A stretch of 64,000 nucleotides of DNA, from the NCBI GenBank assembly GCA_027604705.1, contig JADHYV010000004.1, positions 62,001-126,000 on the forward strand, read 5' to 3'. The stretch comes from Allomyces arbusculus. Lineage: Eukaryota; Blastocladiomycota; Blastocladiomycetes; Blastocladiales; Blastocladiaceae. The position numbers and the translations under genes are program-made. Positions 33,798 to 46,788 of this stretch are shown piece after piece. The notes beneath the pieces were generated by a model, which was not told the DNA's origin, did no database searches, and saw only the letters and a program-made list of their open reading frames with translations. Numbering within the stretch: the stretch's first letter is position 1; each line of letters starts with the position of its first letter.

Positions 33798-34646
33798 ATG
33801 AGCACAACCGCCCCGACAATCCCGAAATCCAAGCACGAGCGCAACAACACGCGCCGCGTCATCGTCGTTCTGTCCGGCGCGATTTTGGAAACCGTCAAGA
33901 TCGGGAAAAACAAAGACGCGCGGTACCAGCTACTCAACTCGGACGACCACGTGCACCTGCTCAAGAAGCACGGCCGCGACTTCTCCACCTACCGTCCTGA
34001 CATCACGCACCAGTGTCTATTGACGCTGCTCGACTCGCCGCTCAACAAGGCGGGCCGGCTGCAAGTGTATATCTCGACGGCCAAGGGCGTCTTGATTGAA
34101 GTGCACCCGTCGGTGCGCATTCCACGCACGTTTAAGCGGTTTGCCGGGCTGATGGGTATGCATTTTGCGAGTGAGCGACGCGTGGGGGTGCAGTGGTTAA
34201 CGACAACGTGTCTCCCTGTCGCGATTAGTCCAATTGCTGCACAAGCTCTCCGTCAAGTCGGTCAATGGCGACGAGCGATTGCTTAAGGTCATCAAAAACC
34301 CGATCTCTGACCACTTGCCCGCCGACGCGCACAAGATCTGTGCGTACCTGGCCATTTTCTCCACCCTGCCCCGACTCTGCTTCTTGACTTTGCTTCTCCG
34401 AGCTGACGTCCATGTCCACCAGGCTTCTCATACGACGCCAAGACCGTTAAGCTCAGCGACTACATGGCGACAATCCCAGAAGACAAGTCGATTGTCGTGT
34501 TTATCGGCGCCATGGCGCACGGTGTCGACGATTTCGCCGACGAGTTTATCGACGAGAAGATTGGCATTTCCGAGTACCCGTTGTCGGCGTCGGTCGCGTG
34601 CGGCAAACTGTGCTGTGCGGCCGAGGACATGTGGGGGATTCTGTAA
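33798..34646 (+). CDS. EMG1: Ribosomal small-subunit pseudouridine N1-methyltransferase EMG1/Nep1
   Basis: Exons 33798-34155, 34229-34339 and 34423-34646 (introns 73 nt GTATGC and 83 nt GTGCGT) give 230 residues, the usual length. This SPOUT-class enzyme methylates a hypermodified pseudouridine of 18S rRNA and is essential for 40S assembly in the nucleolus. Seen motifs are [58 protein letters not shown], the junction [38 protein letters not shown] and the C-terminal knot [19 protein letters not shown]. All exon joins reproduce the family sequence, so the model is secure apart from one residue at the second junction (Ile-Cys where homologues have Ile-Gly). Confidence 0.96.
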
Positions 34647-35139
34647 ATTTATTGGAGCGAGCGTGGTCCGATCAGCTGCTTGTCTTTTGTGTTGGCGTGG
34701 TATTTATATACACTGTGTTTCTTTCTTCGATTAATTTCTGCCTTTTTCCGACTTTCACGAGCACGGCAGGTGGGGCCGGTTCATCGGAACGAGTCGCCCC
34801 CCACGTCCTTGCATCAACCTTGAGCCGCTGTGACGCGTCGTTGCATAACTCGCCGAGCCGGTTCGTATAAATTAACCGGCGGCAGCCAACCGCTGCCACC
34901 ATCGCAACCAGTTTGCTTCTCTTTCCAACGCTTCGCGTCGACGACGGCGACGACGACAACTTAACTTGGTTCAGGTTTGCAGCAATCTGCCGACACCAGC
35001 ACCAGCCGACACGACACGACACGACACGACACGCACGCGTTTCGCCCAAAACGTGACCGCGCCAAAGCTCCACCGGCCTCCCACACGCACCAAGCGCACC
35101 CAACGCGCGTAGCTCTCGTTCTGCCTTCGCACCAGCACG
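34647..35139. other. Intergenic stretch between EMG1 and the universal stress protein gene
   Basis: 493 bp without a coding frame of interest. A short CACGA tandem repeat (four units) lies at about 35010-35030, upstream of the next ATG. Confidence 0.4.
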
Positions 35140-35945
35140 ATGTCGATTCTCCACGACGAAAAGCACCCGCTCCCGGACGCGCACGCGCAGCTCGTCTTCC
35201 ACGCCGACGAATCCACCATGTCCAGCTCGACTTCCCGCGACCTTGGCTGCAACGACGGCGCCGTGCACGCGCGGCTGATCGGTTCCAACGAGGAGTTTCA
35301 GCGTCTCTCGGGCGACGACGGCGCTCGCCGTGTCCTGTTGGCGGTTGACGCGCGTGACGGCGGCGCCTCGGCGCAGGCGTTGCAGTGGGCGCTGACCGAG
35401 TTTGTGCGCGGTACGCACTGCGCCCCCACCTGACCCGCCCGGGCTCGACCAGATGCTGACGCGAGAGCGAGCGTAGACGGCGATGTTTTGACCCTCCTAC
35501 ACGTCGTCCCGGAATCCGCCGTTGCCGACCTGTTCTACGAGGACGCGACGACCGACTCGACGCGAGTGCGCGACGCGATGATGGCCGACGCGCTCAAGAC
35601 GATTCAGCAGTTTGTGCCGCAAAATATGGAACCGTTGCTCGCCGCCAAGAACGTGAAAGTGTTTGTTGTGGTCAAGATCGGCGATCCGCGCGACGTGATT
35701 TGCGAAGTGGCGAAACAGTCGCAGGCGGCGACGGTCGTGATGGGGTCGCGTGGACAGGGCATGTTCAAGCGGTACGGTTTTTTTTTTTTTTTTTTTTTTT
35801 GGCATTTGGGGGTGGTGTGGAGCAGGTCGAACTGACGAAGATACGTCGACGTAGGTTCATGCTCGGGTCGGTCTCAAGTTACGTGACGCAGTACTGCGAG
35901 CAGCCCGTCACGGTCGTGCACGTCCAGCCCGAGCCGGCAGCCTAG
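35140..35945 (+). CDS. Universal stress protein (UspA family)
   Basis: Exons 35140-35410, 35477-35771 and 35855-35945 (introns 66 nt GTACGC and 83 nt GTACGG) give 218 residues. An N-terminal extension of about 65 residues precedes the Usp fold: RRVLLAVDARDGGASAQALQ, GDVLTLLHVVPE, VKVFVVVKIGDPRDVICEVA and VVMGSRGQGMFKRFMLGSVS. The ATP-binding signature G-x2-G-x9-G-S is present as GSRG...FMLGS and is split by the second intron. The end VTVVHVQPEPAA is the usual last strand. ATP-binding Usp proteins accumulate under stress in many organisms; the specific role here is unknown. The second intron carries 23 consecutive T (35778-35800) right after its donor. Confidence 0.92.
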
Positions 35946-36070
35946 CCTGCTCCCCCGTCGAGAATCACGCGCGGGGCCGCACTCTACCCGTGCGGCCTGC
36001 AGTCCCGAAGAGGTGTAAATACATGACTTCTATTGATCATTTCGCAAAACCGCAACTTCTCCACCCTGTT

Positions 36071-37538
<1,468 letters not shown>

Positions 37539-39552
37539 ATGTTCGCGTTCACGGCCCCCGGCCGCCGCCGCAACCACACCGGGGACGCCAGCGAGGATGC
37601 AGCGCTCGGCTTTTCCTGCACGCTGCGACTCGCGACCGTCACGCGCAACCTGGCCTCGCCGCGATGGGCCGAGCACGCCGTCCCAACCCCGCCCGAGACC
37701 AGTACGCCCGACACCGAACTGACCGACCCACCCGCGCGTGACCGGTCCGGCACCGTCTCCTCGACTGTGTTCGACGACGCCGTCAGCACATTCTCTGTTG
37801 CCTGTATGTCCCCGCCCTTGCTCTGGCCATGATCCCACTGCTCCGCGCTCATAGCGACTCTCTCCAGCCGCCGCCGCCCGCTCCGTCATTTCCTGGCCTG
37901 GCGAACGCTTGCTGACGGCCTGCTGGCCGCCCTCTGCCTCGCCAGCAGCTGCCGCCACGAGTCCGAGGGCATCTGCCTCGCACGCCAGGGACACGCCACC
38001 ACGACACCGATTCCCGGTTGCCCCGCCGCCGCTCCCGAACCACGCCGACCCACCGCCACCGCCACACGACGATCAAGATGATAACGCCATCCCCGTGCGC
38101 GTCGCTGTGATCCTCGACGGCCACGGGTCGCGCCCCGAGGACGGGACGTCGGTCGGCCCTGGCGCGCGCGTCGTCGCGCACTTGGCGCGCCATTTGCCGA
38201 CAATCGTGCGGCAATTGGTGCACCTCGATCCGGGACTGTTGGCCGAGATTCCGTGTCTCGCTGCGCAAGCCGTTGCGGTCGCTGGCGAGCTCGACGCGAA
38301 CCTCGCGCCCACACCGGCACCGTCTCTCTCAAGCACTTCATCGGACGACCCGATCCCGTCCTGGTACCTCCCGCTCCTGACGCACGCGGTCGCGCACTTC
38401 AAGGACCTGCTCAACCGGTTCCTCGACGCGACGTTCCTCGTCGCCGCATGGGACGCCGGCGCCGCGCTGTCCGCGACCCTCCAACTCGGCACCGACACCG
38501 TCATTTGCGCCAACGCCGGCGACTGCCTGCTCTACGCGCTCGGCCACTCCAACCAATCCTGGACCGCGTTACCCATCTGGCGCGCGTCGCCGCTCCTCCG
38601 CCCACCCTGCCCCGTGCAAGCCGCGCGGTTCGCGGCGCCACCACCACCACGCACGGTCCCGCGGCGCGGGCATACCCCCTTGCCGCTCATGGACGTCTCG
38701 GAAATCATTGACCGTGACGACGCACCACGGACGTCGTCCTACGAAGACGCGCTCGTCTACTACCCTGGCGTTTTGCGGGAGGGCCAGCACGCGCAAGTCG
38801 CGCAGCGCGATTGGCGCCTGATTGCGGCGCACTTGAAACCCGCGCGAGGCCACGACGATGTGCCCGGCGCCGCGGCGATGGGCGGTGGAGTGGTGCTCAC
38901 AAGCCCCGAGTCGAGAAAGAAGCTGAGGCTCGTCAATTCGGTCGGGAATTTGGCGCACATGGACGTGTTGCTTCCAAGGACGAGCGTGTACCCGTTTCGC
39001 GTCGACGAGTGGGGGATCGACAGGGTGGCGGTGGTGGTCATGGTGTCGGATGGAGTGCGGGACGTGTTCCCGAAGACGCAGGATTTGGTGGAGGTGTGGC
39101 ATGCGGTGCGGGAGAAAAGGAGGGCAGTGGAGGTGTTGGGGAGGTGGTTGGCGGTCCCGGAAGACACGCCCGTCCCGAGGCGATTGAACGCAAGGATTCG
39201 CACGGACGTGCAGCGGTTGGGCCGCGCGAGGGCCCCGTTCCAGGTCGTGGATGCACGATTGCAGGCGGCGATGGATGCGGCGGTCGCGATCATGCAGCGT
39301 GGGCGAGAGGACGATGACGGGGGGATGGAGGTGGATGGAGAAGAGGAGGAGGGGATGGCGAGGGGTTGGCAGGCGTATTGCGAGCTAGTCGTGCACCTCG
39401 CAGTCGTGCTCGGATCGCGTGATGACGCAACGTGTATCGTGTGCGCGGTAGGTGGTGCGGTGCCGGACCTAGTGAGCAGTCGAGAGGATGAGCTCGCGCT
39501 CTACGTCGGCCCGGAGCTGCCGCCGCGTGTGGGGAAAGAGGTGAAGAGGTAG
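37539..39552 (+). CDS. PP2C-type (PPM) metal-dependent protein phosphatase
   Basis: Exons 37539-37803 and 37868-39552 (64-nt intron, GTATGT...TCCAG) give 649 residues. PPM motifs are recognisable but divergent: GDASEDAALGF for the first metal Asp region, VAVILDGHGSRPEDG for the DGHG motif, VICANAGDCLLYAL, VVVMVSDGVRDVF and SRDDATCIVCAV. The aspartates expected to hold the metals are retained. The DGHGG motif has become DGHGS, and large insertions separate the motifs. An acidic EEEEE run lies near the C-terminus. The subfamily and substrate are unknown. A shorter intron acceptor choice downstream of 37867 is possible because the first 60 residues of exon 2 are low complexity. Confidence 0.8.
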
Positions 39553-39603
39553 AAATTGAAGACTTGTATGATATCTTGGATGCCTGCGCCATCGGCGCGT
39601 TGG

Positions 39604-39609
39604 AATAAA
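39604..39609 (+). promoter_or_regulatory. Polyadenylation signal AATAAA of the PP2C gene
   Basis: Canonical hexamer 52 nt after the stop codon of the PP2C gene, inside the 175-bp tail-to-tail space before the dehydrogenase gene. Confidence 0.5.
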
Positions 39610-39727
39610 TTCGATTGGGGGTGATCGGGGATGGCGGCCGCCCACGGCCAAGGAACAGAACAAAACACAACACAAACAACGCGATCTGGCAGAACTCGCC
39701 GCGAGTCGCGACCGTCTCGACTTGATC

Positions 39728-41062
39728 TCAGTTCTCCACCTTGTCCTCCTCCACCGCGACCACCTTCCACTCGGGCCGGCCAAGCACCTCGCACGACTTG
39801 TTCCAGCACTCGCGCGCCTTGGCCACATCCTTCGCGTGCGCGGGTACCCCACGCACCTCGTCCACGACCGCCGGCGGCTTCCCCTGGACCATGTGCCCAT
39901 TCAACGACCCGCCACCATCTGCCGTCGCTGTGGCCGCAAACAAGATGCGCGCGGCGCCGTCCTCGACCGTCGTCGTGAACGGGAACCACGGGAGGATATA
40001 GTGCATCAGGATCGACCGCACGAACCCGGATTGACGCGCGAGACCCGTCGTTGGGATGAATCCGGGGCACAGGTAGACGGAGGTTGCAGTAGACTGAAGT
40101 CGGGCGAGGTGGGCTTGGAGTGTGGGGGAGGCGACGCGGTCGGTCCCGGTGATGAGGCGCGCAAGTTGCCGCGCGAACCACACGTTGTAGAGTTTCGAAA
40201 TAGAGTAGGTGTGCAGGCCGTCGTAGTGTGGGCCAGCGGCGGTCTTGGGTTGCTTGGAGGCCTCGACGGGGTCCGGGAGGGCTAAAAGAGGTGGGAAAGT
40301 CGAGTGAGAAACAGTCAGAAACGAGGGAGAGTGGAGTAAATGCGCACCGTCAGGAACACGCGTGTGCAGAGACGACGCGACCGTGACGATCCGCGCACGG
40401 CCGTCGTCGGCCATTTCCGAGAGCAGGTGCAGCGTGAGGGCCATGACGCCGAGGTGGTTTTGCGCAAACCTGGAGGAGAATCACAGCCGTGTAAGTACAC
40501 TATCTCCCAACCGTCCACATTTGCGGAGAAAGAACGGACGTCGCATCAACACCCATCATAGACAACGGTGCCGTCGCCGCTGCGCCCGCATTATTCACAA
40601 GAATGTCGAGCTTGCGTTCGCCAAGAACGCGGCGCAGATCGGTGGTCACGGCATCGAGGTCGGTGCATGGGAGTTCAAACACGATCGACGCGAGCCGCTC
40701 GGGCGCGCACTTGGTCTCAGCGCGCAACATCGCGACCGCAGCATCGGCCTTGGCTTGTGTGCGACCCGTTATGATGACGAGATCGAACAGGTCGACGCGC
40801 TCAAGGCTAACAGATTGGATCGCGTCGGAAGGAGTCAATGAACATGAACCGCTTGGGGGGAATGGCGGATCGGAGCCAAATAATACAAACAAGAGCTTGG
40901 CTGCCGCATAACCGATCCCGCCGGTCGCGCCTGGAAGAAGGCAACGTGAGGGAGATCAGTCGCCGTCTGTTTTCGCTGTCGTACTCGACACAACTCCGAG
41001 CCCGTCACAGCAGCAATCACGCGTCCCAGCCGGGTGGAAATTAAGTCATGAGCATGCCGCAC
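39728..41062 (-). CDS. Short-chain dehydrogenase/reductase (retinol dehydrogenase/WWOX-like), 5' end unresolved
   Basis: Exons 40930-40891, 40806-40540, 40469-40348 and 40281-39728 join in frame (introns 84, 70 and 66 nt), preceded by a fragment ending at 41002. Classical SDR features are ATGGIGYAAAKL (cofactor loop), DLVIITGRTQAKA, LDILVNNAGAAA, FAQNHLGVMALTLHLL, RIVTVASSLHTR, the catalytic YSISK, and LCPGF. The first junction needs intron 41001-40931 to begin with GC (GCTCGG...TCCAG) to read VIAAVTG|ATGGIG. No in-frame ATG was found in the first fragment, which begins after an AG at 41062, so another 5' exon probably exists. The NAD(P)-dependent oxidoreductase substrate is unknown. Confidence 0.82.
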
Positions 41063-42106
41063 CTGTGATGAGAGCGGTCTGGGGAGAGGTGCGGTTGGTC
41101 GGGGTGGATGGGCTTGACATGATGGTCGTGGTCGTTACTGAGCTGGCACTGCCTCTCTGGTGCCTGAAGCTGCTGAAACGCGTGGTTCTGTTGCCTTTGC
41201 GGGGCCACGAAGAGTGTGCTGGGAGTTGGAGGGACGTCGCAGGTCGTGCCGGAGAGACTGCTCTTTGTGGTCGACTGGGTCAACAGCAGTGTCTGACGTG
41301 TCGTGCCATGGATGAGAACAAAAAAACTGTCAACACTCATGCCCACTCTCATTCGAACACTCATGCCTACTCTCATTCGAACACTCATGCCGACACTCAT
41401 GTTGTCCAAGTTTTTCGCAAACGGCAATATTGTTCCACCATTTTAACTTGCACTTTCGGTGTACATAAAGTGACCAAAGCCAGCCGCTTTAAGCAGCCCT
41501 GTTCTGGCCCAACATATGAGAGCTCGTCCGTCGCAAGAGACCTCGAGCCCACATACGAATCAAACTGCTCAGTAACCCAAGCACATTTTATCGGATAGTC
41601 TGGAGTCGACAGCGAGCTTAGTGGATCTGTCTGTTGTCGTTGTGTTCTCTGTCGATCTGAACCGAGCCTTCTCCGACAGTAAATTCAGATCATCAACGGG
41701 TGGACAGCGCGGCGCAAGGCCACACGGAATCTGTCATCAAAGCGTTGTAATCTGTGGTTGTTTGGTTTTTCACTATGGCCGATGATGAATGAACACGGCA
41801 GTCAGCGCCGACTTGGCAGCACCTTGAGCTGCCGAATATGCGCGCTACTGCCACCGCAGATACTTTGCTGAGAGTATGGATGCTGGCGATTATCACGGAA
41901 GCCAGGCGGGGCCGTGGTGTCAATGCCATCATGTCAATCAAATCCACTATCGCAGCATCTATGGCAGCACGGATGACAGACAGCATAGTCGTTCTTGAAA
42001 CACAAACGATTTTACAAGAAGCACAGAGCATCGGTACTAACACTATGTACGACAAGAAGAAACAATAACACAACAATCTCGCGCTCATCATCATCATCGC
42101 GCGCGC
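41063..42106. other. Gene-poor region upstream of the SDR gene and 3' of the GPCR gene
   Basis: Contains a short tandem repeat (41332-41400) and no clear gene. One or more 5' exons of the dehydrogenase may be hidden here. Confidence 0.4.
41332..41400. repeat. 24-bp tandem repeat, about 2.8 copies
   Basis: Unit aacactcatgcccactctca plus ttcg begins at 41332, 41356 and 41380. The first two copies differ at one base and the third is partial. A minisatellite-like array. Confidence 0.8.
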
Positions 42107-45100
42107 TCACCGGTGCTTTTGCACCGGATCCATCATTTGCAGCGCCTTGGACCCGCCACCACCCGCTGCAGGCCCTGCACCGCCACCCCCACCAATCGTG
42201 CTGTTGAGCCCAATCGTCGATGTGGCACCGTAATGCGCGGCCGAAATGGCAAACGAGGGCCCACCTTGCAGCTGGCGCGTGCCGCCACCCGTCCCCGGCG
42301 TGGCCGTACTGGCGCCTGGCCCGCCCGTCGACTTGTTGCCCGACGACCGCGAGTAGACGAGGCAGTGCACCGAGAGCGCCTTGATCCAAGTGTTCTTATC
42401 CTCCTCCCGATTGAACTGGACGAGGTAGGCGGTCGAGTCCATACGCAATTCCAAACATAACGGATATTGAGCAGGGTTCGGATCGAACTGAATCGACCGG
42501 AGCTTGAAAATCGTGCCCTGTTCCGTGTTATTCGTCAAACGCGTCATTCCGAGGAATCCTTCGAGCGCAAAGAGCCTGAAAAACAAGTGGGGGAGGGGGG
42601 GGGTCAGCTCGAGCGATCAGACAGGGTGAGCCGTGGGGCACAAATTGAGGCTGATCAACGTACGTGAGCCGGTGCGTGTGCCAGGTGGCAAAGAGCTTGT
42701 TGGCAACCTATGTTTTCAAAGTGGGAGTAAACAATGACCAGTTAGAAATCACGGCCGTTCGCCTGGCGAGTGAACTCAATGCCGTCCATACCTTCACAGG
42801 ATACTTGCCGCTCATCGTTTGCGGCTTGCCCGGCATCTGCTCGGCCGAGGATGTGCCGTCGTTCGACGACCCCTTCTCAAACGACATCTTGATCCCGCCC
42901 GACGTCTCGGCCTTCGAAGCCATGTACGGCACGAGCGCGATACGGCCGACCAGGCACGCGTACGCAAACGAGACGGCGTAGATGACCGTGAAGACGCGAA
43001 TCCACCACGCAGCGAGCGCAAAGTTGTCGGTAGCCAAGTAGAGGAACGGCGTGACAACGACGCCGCACAGGAAGATGTTTTCGGCCGTGTAGGCGATGCT
43101 GTTTAGCAGGGCGGTTCCGTCAGATCATCGCCTACCGCGAGATGTGGGTGGGTGAGCGCGGGCCAACGTACAATTTCGACTCGCGGAACGTCGAATAAAC
43201 CTTGCGCGTCTTGTAGGCGAGGAACGAGACGACGAGCAGGATGATGGCGTTGTAGACGAGACTAATTGTCTGGAAGAGCGTGCCGAGTGCCACCTTGTTG
43301 GCCGACTCGCACTTGTAGGAAATCGAGCTGGTGGTCGCAACGAGCACAGGCTTCATGGGCGCGAGCAGCGTCCACAAGACGAGCACGATGGCCTGCACGA
43401 GCACAATCGCCATGGTCGCGAGGAAAAGGCGCGTATCGGTCAGATTGTGCAGCTTGGCAAGCGACTTGTTGTCTATTGGGTTGAGTCAGAAAACAAAAGA
43501 TCATCAGTTTTCGAATCCAAGTGGGTGGGGAAGGTCGAGGACGCAATGTACGAACCGAAAATTTTCCACGTGCGCCACGTCTTGGCCGCAACGGCCGTCA
43601 AGAACAGTTCAAACCCGACAATGAACACCCATACTTGCAAGTTGCACGTGAGTGGACTCGGGATATCCATCCAGAGGAACACGTCACCGAGAATCAGCAC
43701 GAGACCGAGCGCGATCTGGATCAAGAACGGCAGCGACATCGACTTGACCGCGGGATGTGCGCGCTGCACGACCAGGTATCCGACCGTTGCAAGAATAATC
43801 AAGATCACGAGCCCCACGAGCCCCATGACGACGATACCACCCGCGGACAGGTAAGTCACGTATGCAATCATATAGCTTGGGCGGTCGGTGGGTTTGTCGG
43901 TGCGGCCCGAGTAGTAAGTGGCCGTCGCGAGGGACGTGAGCGCGTTCTTGTCCTTGGCCGGCAGCGAGAAGACGGGTGTTGCTTTGCCCTGGTAGAGGTT
44001 CACAATCGTGTAATCGGCCTCGCGGTCGCCGTCTTTGTCGTAGGATAGCGGACCAGACGTGCCCTCAAACGAAACCAAGAAGTCCTTGATCGAGACACCC
44101 GACGCGTACGAGCGGCCCGAGACAGTGGCCACGTTGGTCGAGCCGATCATCTTGACAATGCCGCGCGCCATAGAGAAGAAGCAGTCACTAAAATGGTAGG
44201 AAGAAGTGGTCAGTTTCGAGCGGCACGAGCCAGCAACCAACTTCATGCAGAGACACTTGCGAACGAACCGGAAGAAGACCGAGTAGGGTGTCGTGTCCTG
44301 GCGCCCTGGAAACTTGTTCTTGTACGTGTCAAAGAACGCCTTGTACTGCGAGCCGCGCTCCTGCGGGAACGCGTACATGACGCCGTTCATGTTATCGCGG
44401 TCCTCGTCCGTGTACTTCTTGGACGGGTCGTTAACGACGGCGAGCAAACTACTCAGGCCTTCGGCGCCGACCCACACCCAATCGCGGTCAGCAATAATGC
44501 CGGCCTTGCGCGCCTCGCGCGCAATCGCAATGAAATCGTCGGGCACTCCAATGTAGAGCACGATGCGCGTGCCCGACGACTTGATGGCATCGATCGCGAC
44601 GCTGTACCCGCGCGTATCGCCCGGCGTGAAACTCTGCGACGTGGCCACCTGGATCTTGAACTCGTCTGCAGCCTGCGTAAACGTCGTCATGATACCGGTC
44701 CCGTACGAGTCGGACGCGAACAGGAGCGCGACTGACTTCCAGTCCATGAGGCGGATGAAGCGTGCGAGGAACGGGCCCTGGTACGAGTCCGGCTATCAAT
44801 CGAGGAATGGGTGAGGCGGTCAGGGACGGGCGGTCATGGGTTCGAGGGCGCATAATTGCAGCGAAATCTCGTACAGGAATCGTCCGATAGAAGAATGGGT
44901 AATTGTCCTTGTCCGACAAGTCCGGGCTCGTGGCGGCGCCCGAGCACATCCAGAGCTTGAACGAGTTGGCGGCAAGCGCCATCGCCTCGGTCTGGGCACT
45001 GCCGAAATCGCCAATCACGCCGACTGTCGAGTTGCCTGCACCGGCATCGAAAACATTCTTGACCGCGGGCGCCATGCCGCCGGCCGAGTCCCGGATGTCG

Positions 45101-45491
45101 AGCTGCATTCACCCGAAAATAATGGAGATGGGTCAATCGCGGGGGGTCAATGATGCGAAGCAAGATGGTATCCGGCAACGGCCGAGGAATACGCACCGAA
45201 AACTTGTGCCCGCCGTTGGCCCCGGCCCATGCATTCACGTCGTCGACCGACGCCTCGAGCACTTCGCGCGCGCCCGTCGCCGACAGCTTCATCTCTGTTC
45301 GCAGCGCTCGCCGTCAATTGCCATGCATTCGTGGTCATTTGGCACGGAAAAGTCGAGCGGCACATACCGCCCGTCAGCGGCAACGACACGAGCAGCGTGA
45401 ACTGCGCGGCCGTCGCGCCGGCCACGATCACGGCGAGCAGCAGGACCAGTGCCGGGACGAGGCGCCGCGTCATGTCTATCGGTGCCGCCAT
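42107..45491 (-). CDS. GABA-B-like class C GPCR with a C-terminal PH-like domain
   Basis: Nine exons (45491-45368, 45294-45197, 45102-44875, 44792-44269, 44187-43556, 43472-43172, 43098-42792, 42707-42664, 42575-42107) give 908 residues. A signal peptide (LVPALVLLLAVIVAGATA) leads into a Venus-flytrap domain: LDIRDSAGGM, VGVIGDFGSAQTEAMALAAN, RTIP|PDSYQGPFLARFIRLM and DWVWVGAEG. Seven hydrophobic segments follow from about residue 430 to 705. They include SPLTCNLQVWVFIVGFELFL and KTWRTWKIF, typical of GABA-B receptors. After TM7 (VGRIALVPYMASKAE) comes a basic/Ser linker and then, from about residue 730, a PH-like fold: KLFATWHTHRLTLFALEGFL, FKLRSIQFDP, YPLCLELRMDSTAYLVQFNR and EEDKNTWIKAL. 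A Gly-rich tail ends it. The ligand is unknown. All eight introns are 73-94 nt. Confidence 0.9.
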
Positions 45492-46788
45492 GTCGGACGG
45501 CGTCTAGTCGGTCGGTCGGAGATTCGGTGCGGTCGTTCGGCGGCAGCGATCGCAACGAGAGTGCAAGTCTTGGTCTACGGTTGTCGTTGGTCCGTCGTCG
45601 TGGGAAACCAGCAGATATCGTCCGGCCGAATGTGGCCTAGTGTCTATACGAGCTTGAAGAAGAGAGGAGAAGCAGCAGCTGCACGGCGGAGGCGTCGCCA
45701 CGACCAACCCAGCACGACCCCATGGGCTGCAATACCGCTGCCGTGCGCTGCCCTCCTTCGCCGCCAAGCGCGCAAGCGCTCTGGAAGCGGACCATCCATC
45801 GTCATCCCATCCGCGCGCGCGAGCGGAGCGACTACCGGGAAACGTCAGCGTTGTGCGCGCACAACGTCCGTTGTTGTCTTTCCCGCCTCTTTCGCCTCGC
45901 GGACCCCGTGGTGCAAATATTGAGCGGGGTCCGTGCACCCAGCCAATGAAGCGCGTCGATGAAGAAGGTCCATTGCTCATCGGACCATGGACTGTGGGTC
46001 GTGTGACGGTGGCCACTGTTCAACGCCGTGGCGTGGTGGTTCGTCGGCTCGTTGCCCCTGCAAATTACAATTTTTGCGCTCAGGGCTCGGCAAAACGCTG
46101 GTGCTGAAAAGAGTCGACTCTCTGGCGTTGCTGTCGGCTGCTGTCTCGCCCAAACGAGAACACAGAGCGTGTTGCGTTGGCACGGTTCGCCAATCCAAGC
46201 AGCCTGCGCGGCGGCGGCGGCGCTGCGGCGGCGGCAAGGATGAGGGCAGGTTGGAACAAGAAAAGGAGCGCGACAAAATGATCCTGCATGAGCATGGGCG
46301 CGTCCGGGCACTTCGTCCTGGGCCTTAAGTTCATACCAGCAAGGGGTGATGAACAACTGATGCATGGCTCGGGCCTCACGACGACGTCGAGAAGAAGCAC
46401 GTTGAAGATGGCAGTGCGATGTCATTGACCGTCGTCGCCCATTGGTTCTGCGTGTGGTGCTGATCAGTCGCGGTGGCGTGGCTGTAGACCTTGTCGTTAG
46501 GTGCGCTGGTGGCGGGGACGAGGATCGTGGTGGTCGTTGTGGTTCGCGGTACGTGCCACGCCGACCGAACCGAGAAAAATAGGTCACGATCAAGTCCAGC
46601 AGGACGGAGCAGGATGTGTAAGTTCGTGCGCCACCGCCACGGTCGCCGACCTGTCGGAGTTTGCCCGCGCCATTCCTGGCCAAAGTCGGGTCAAGACACG
46701 CATCATTCTAAAAGGCGCACAAATGCCAATATATATCGACCCACGACCCCTCTCTGAACAATCCACCACGCCATACCCGTCAGTTGGG
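45492..46788. other. Intergenic stretch, 5' of the GPCR gene and 3' of COG4
   Basis: 1.3 kb; open frames are short and show no family features. It should hold the receptor promoter. No tRNA or repeat recognised. Confidence 0.4.

Noticed and set aside
44834-44860. GGGTTCGAGGGCG resembling a tRNA B box
   Set aside because: It lies inside a GPCR intron on the opposite strand and has no pairing T stem or A box.
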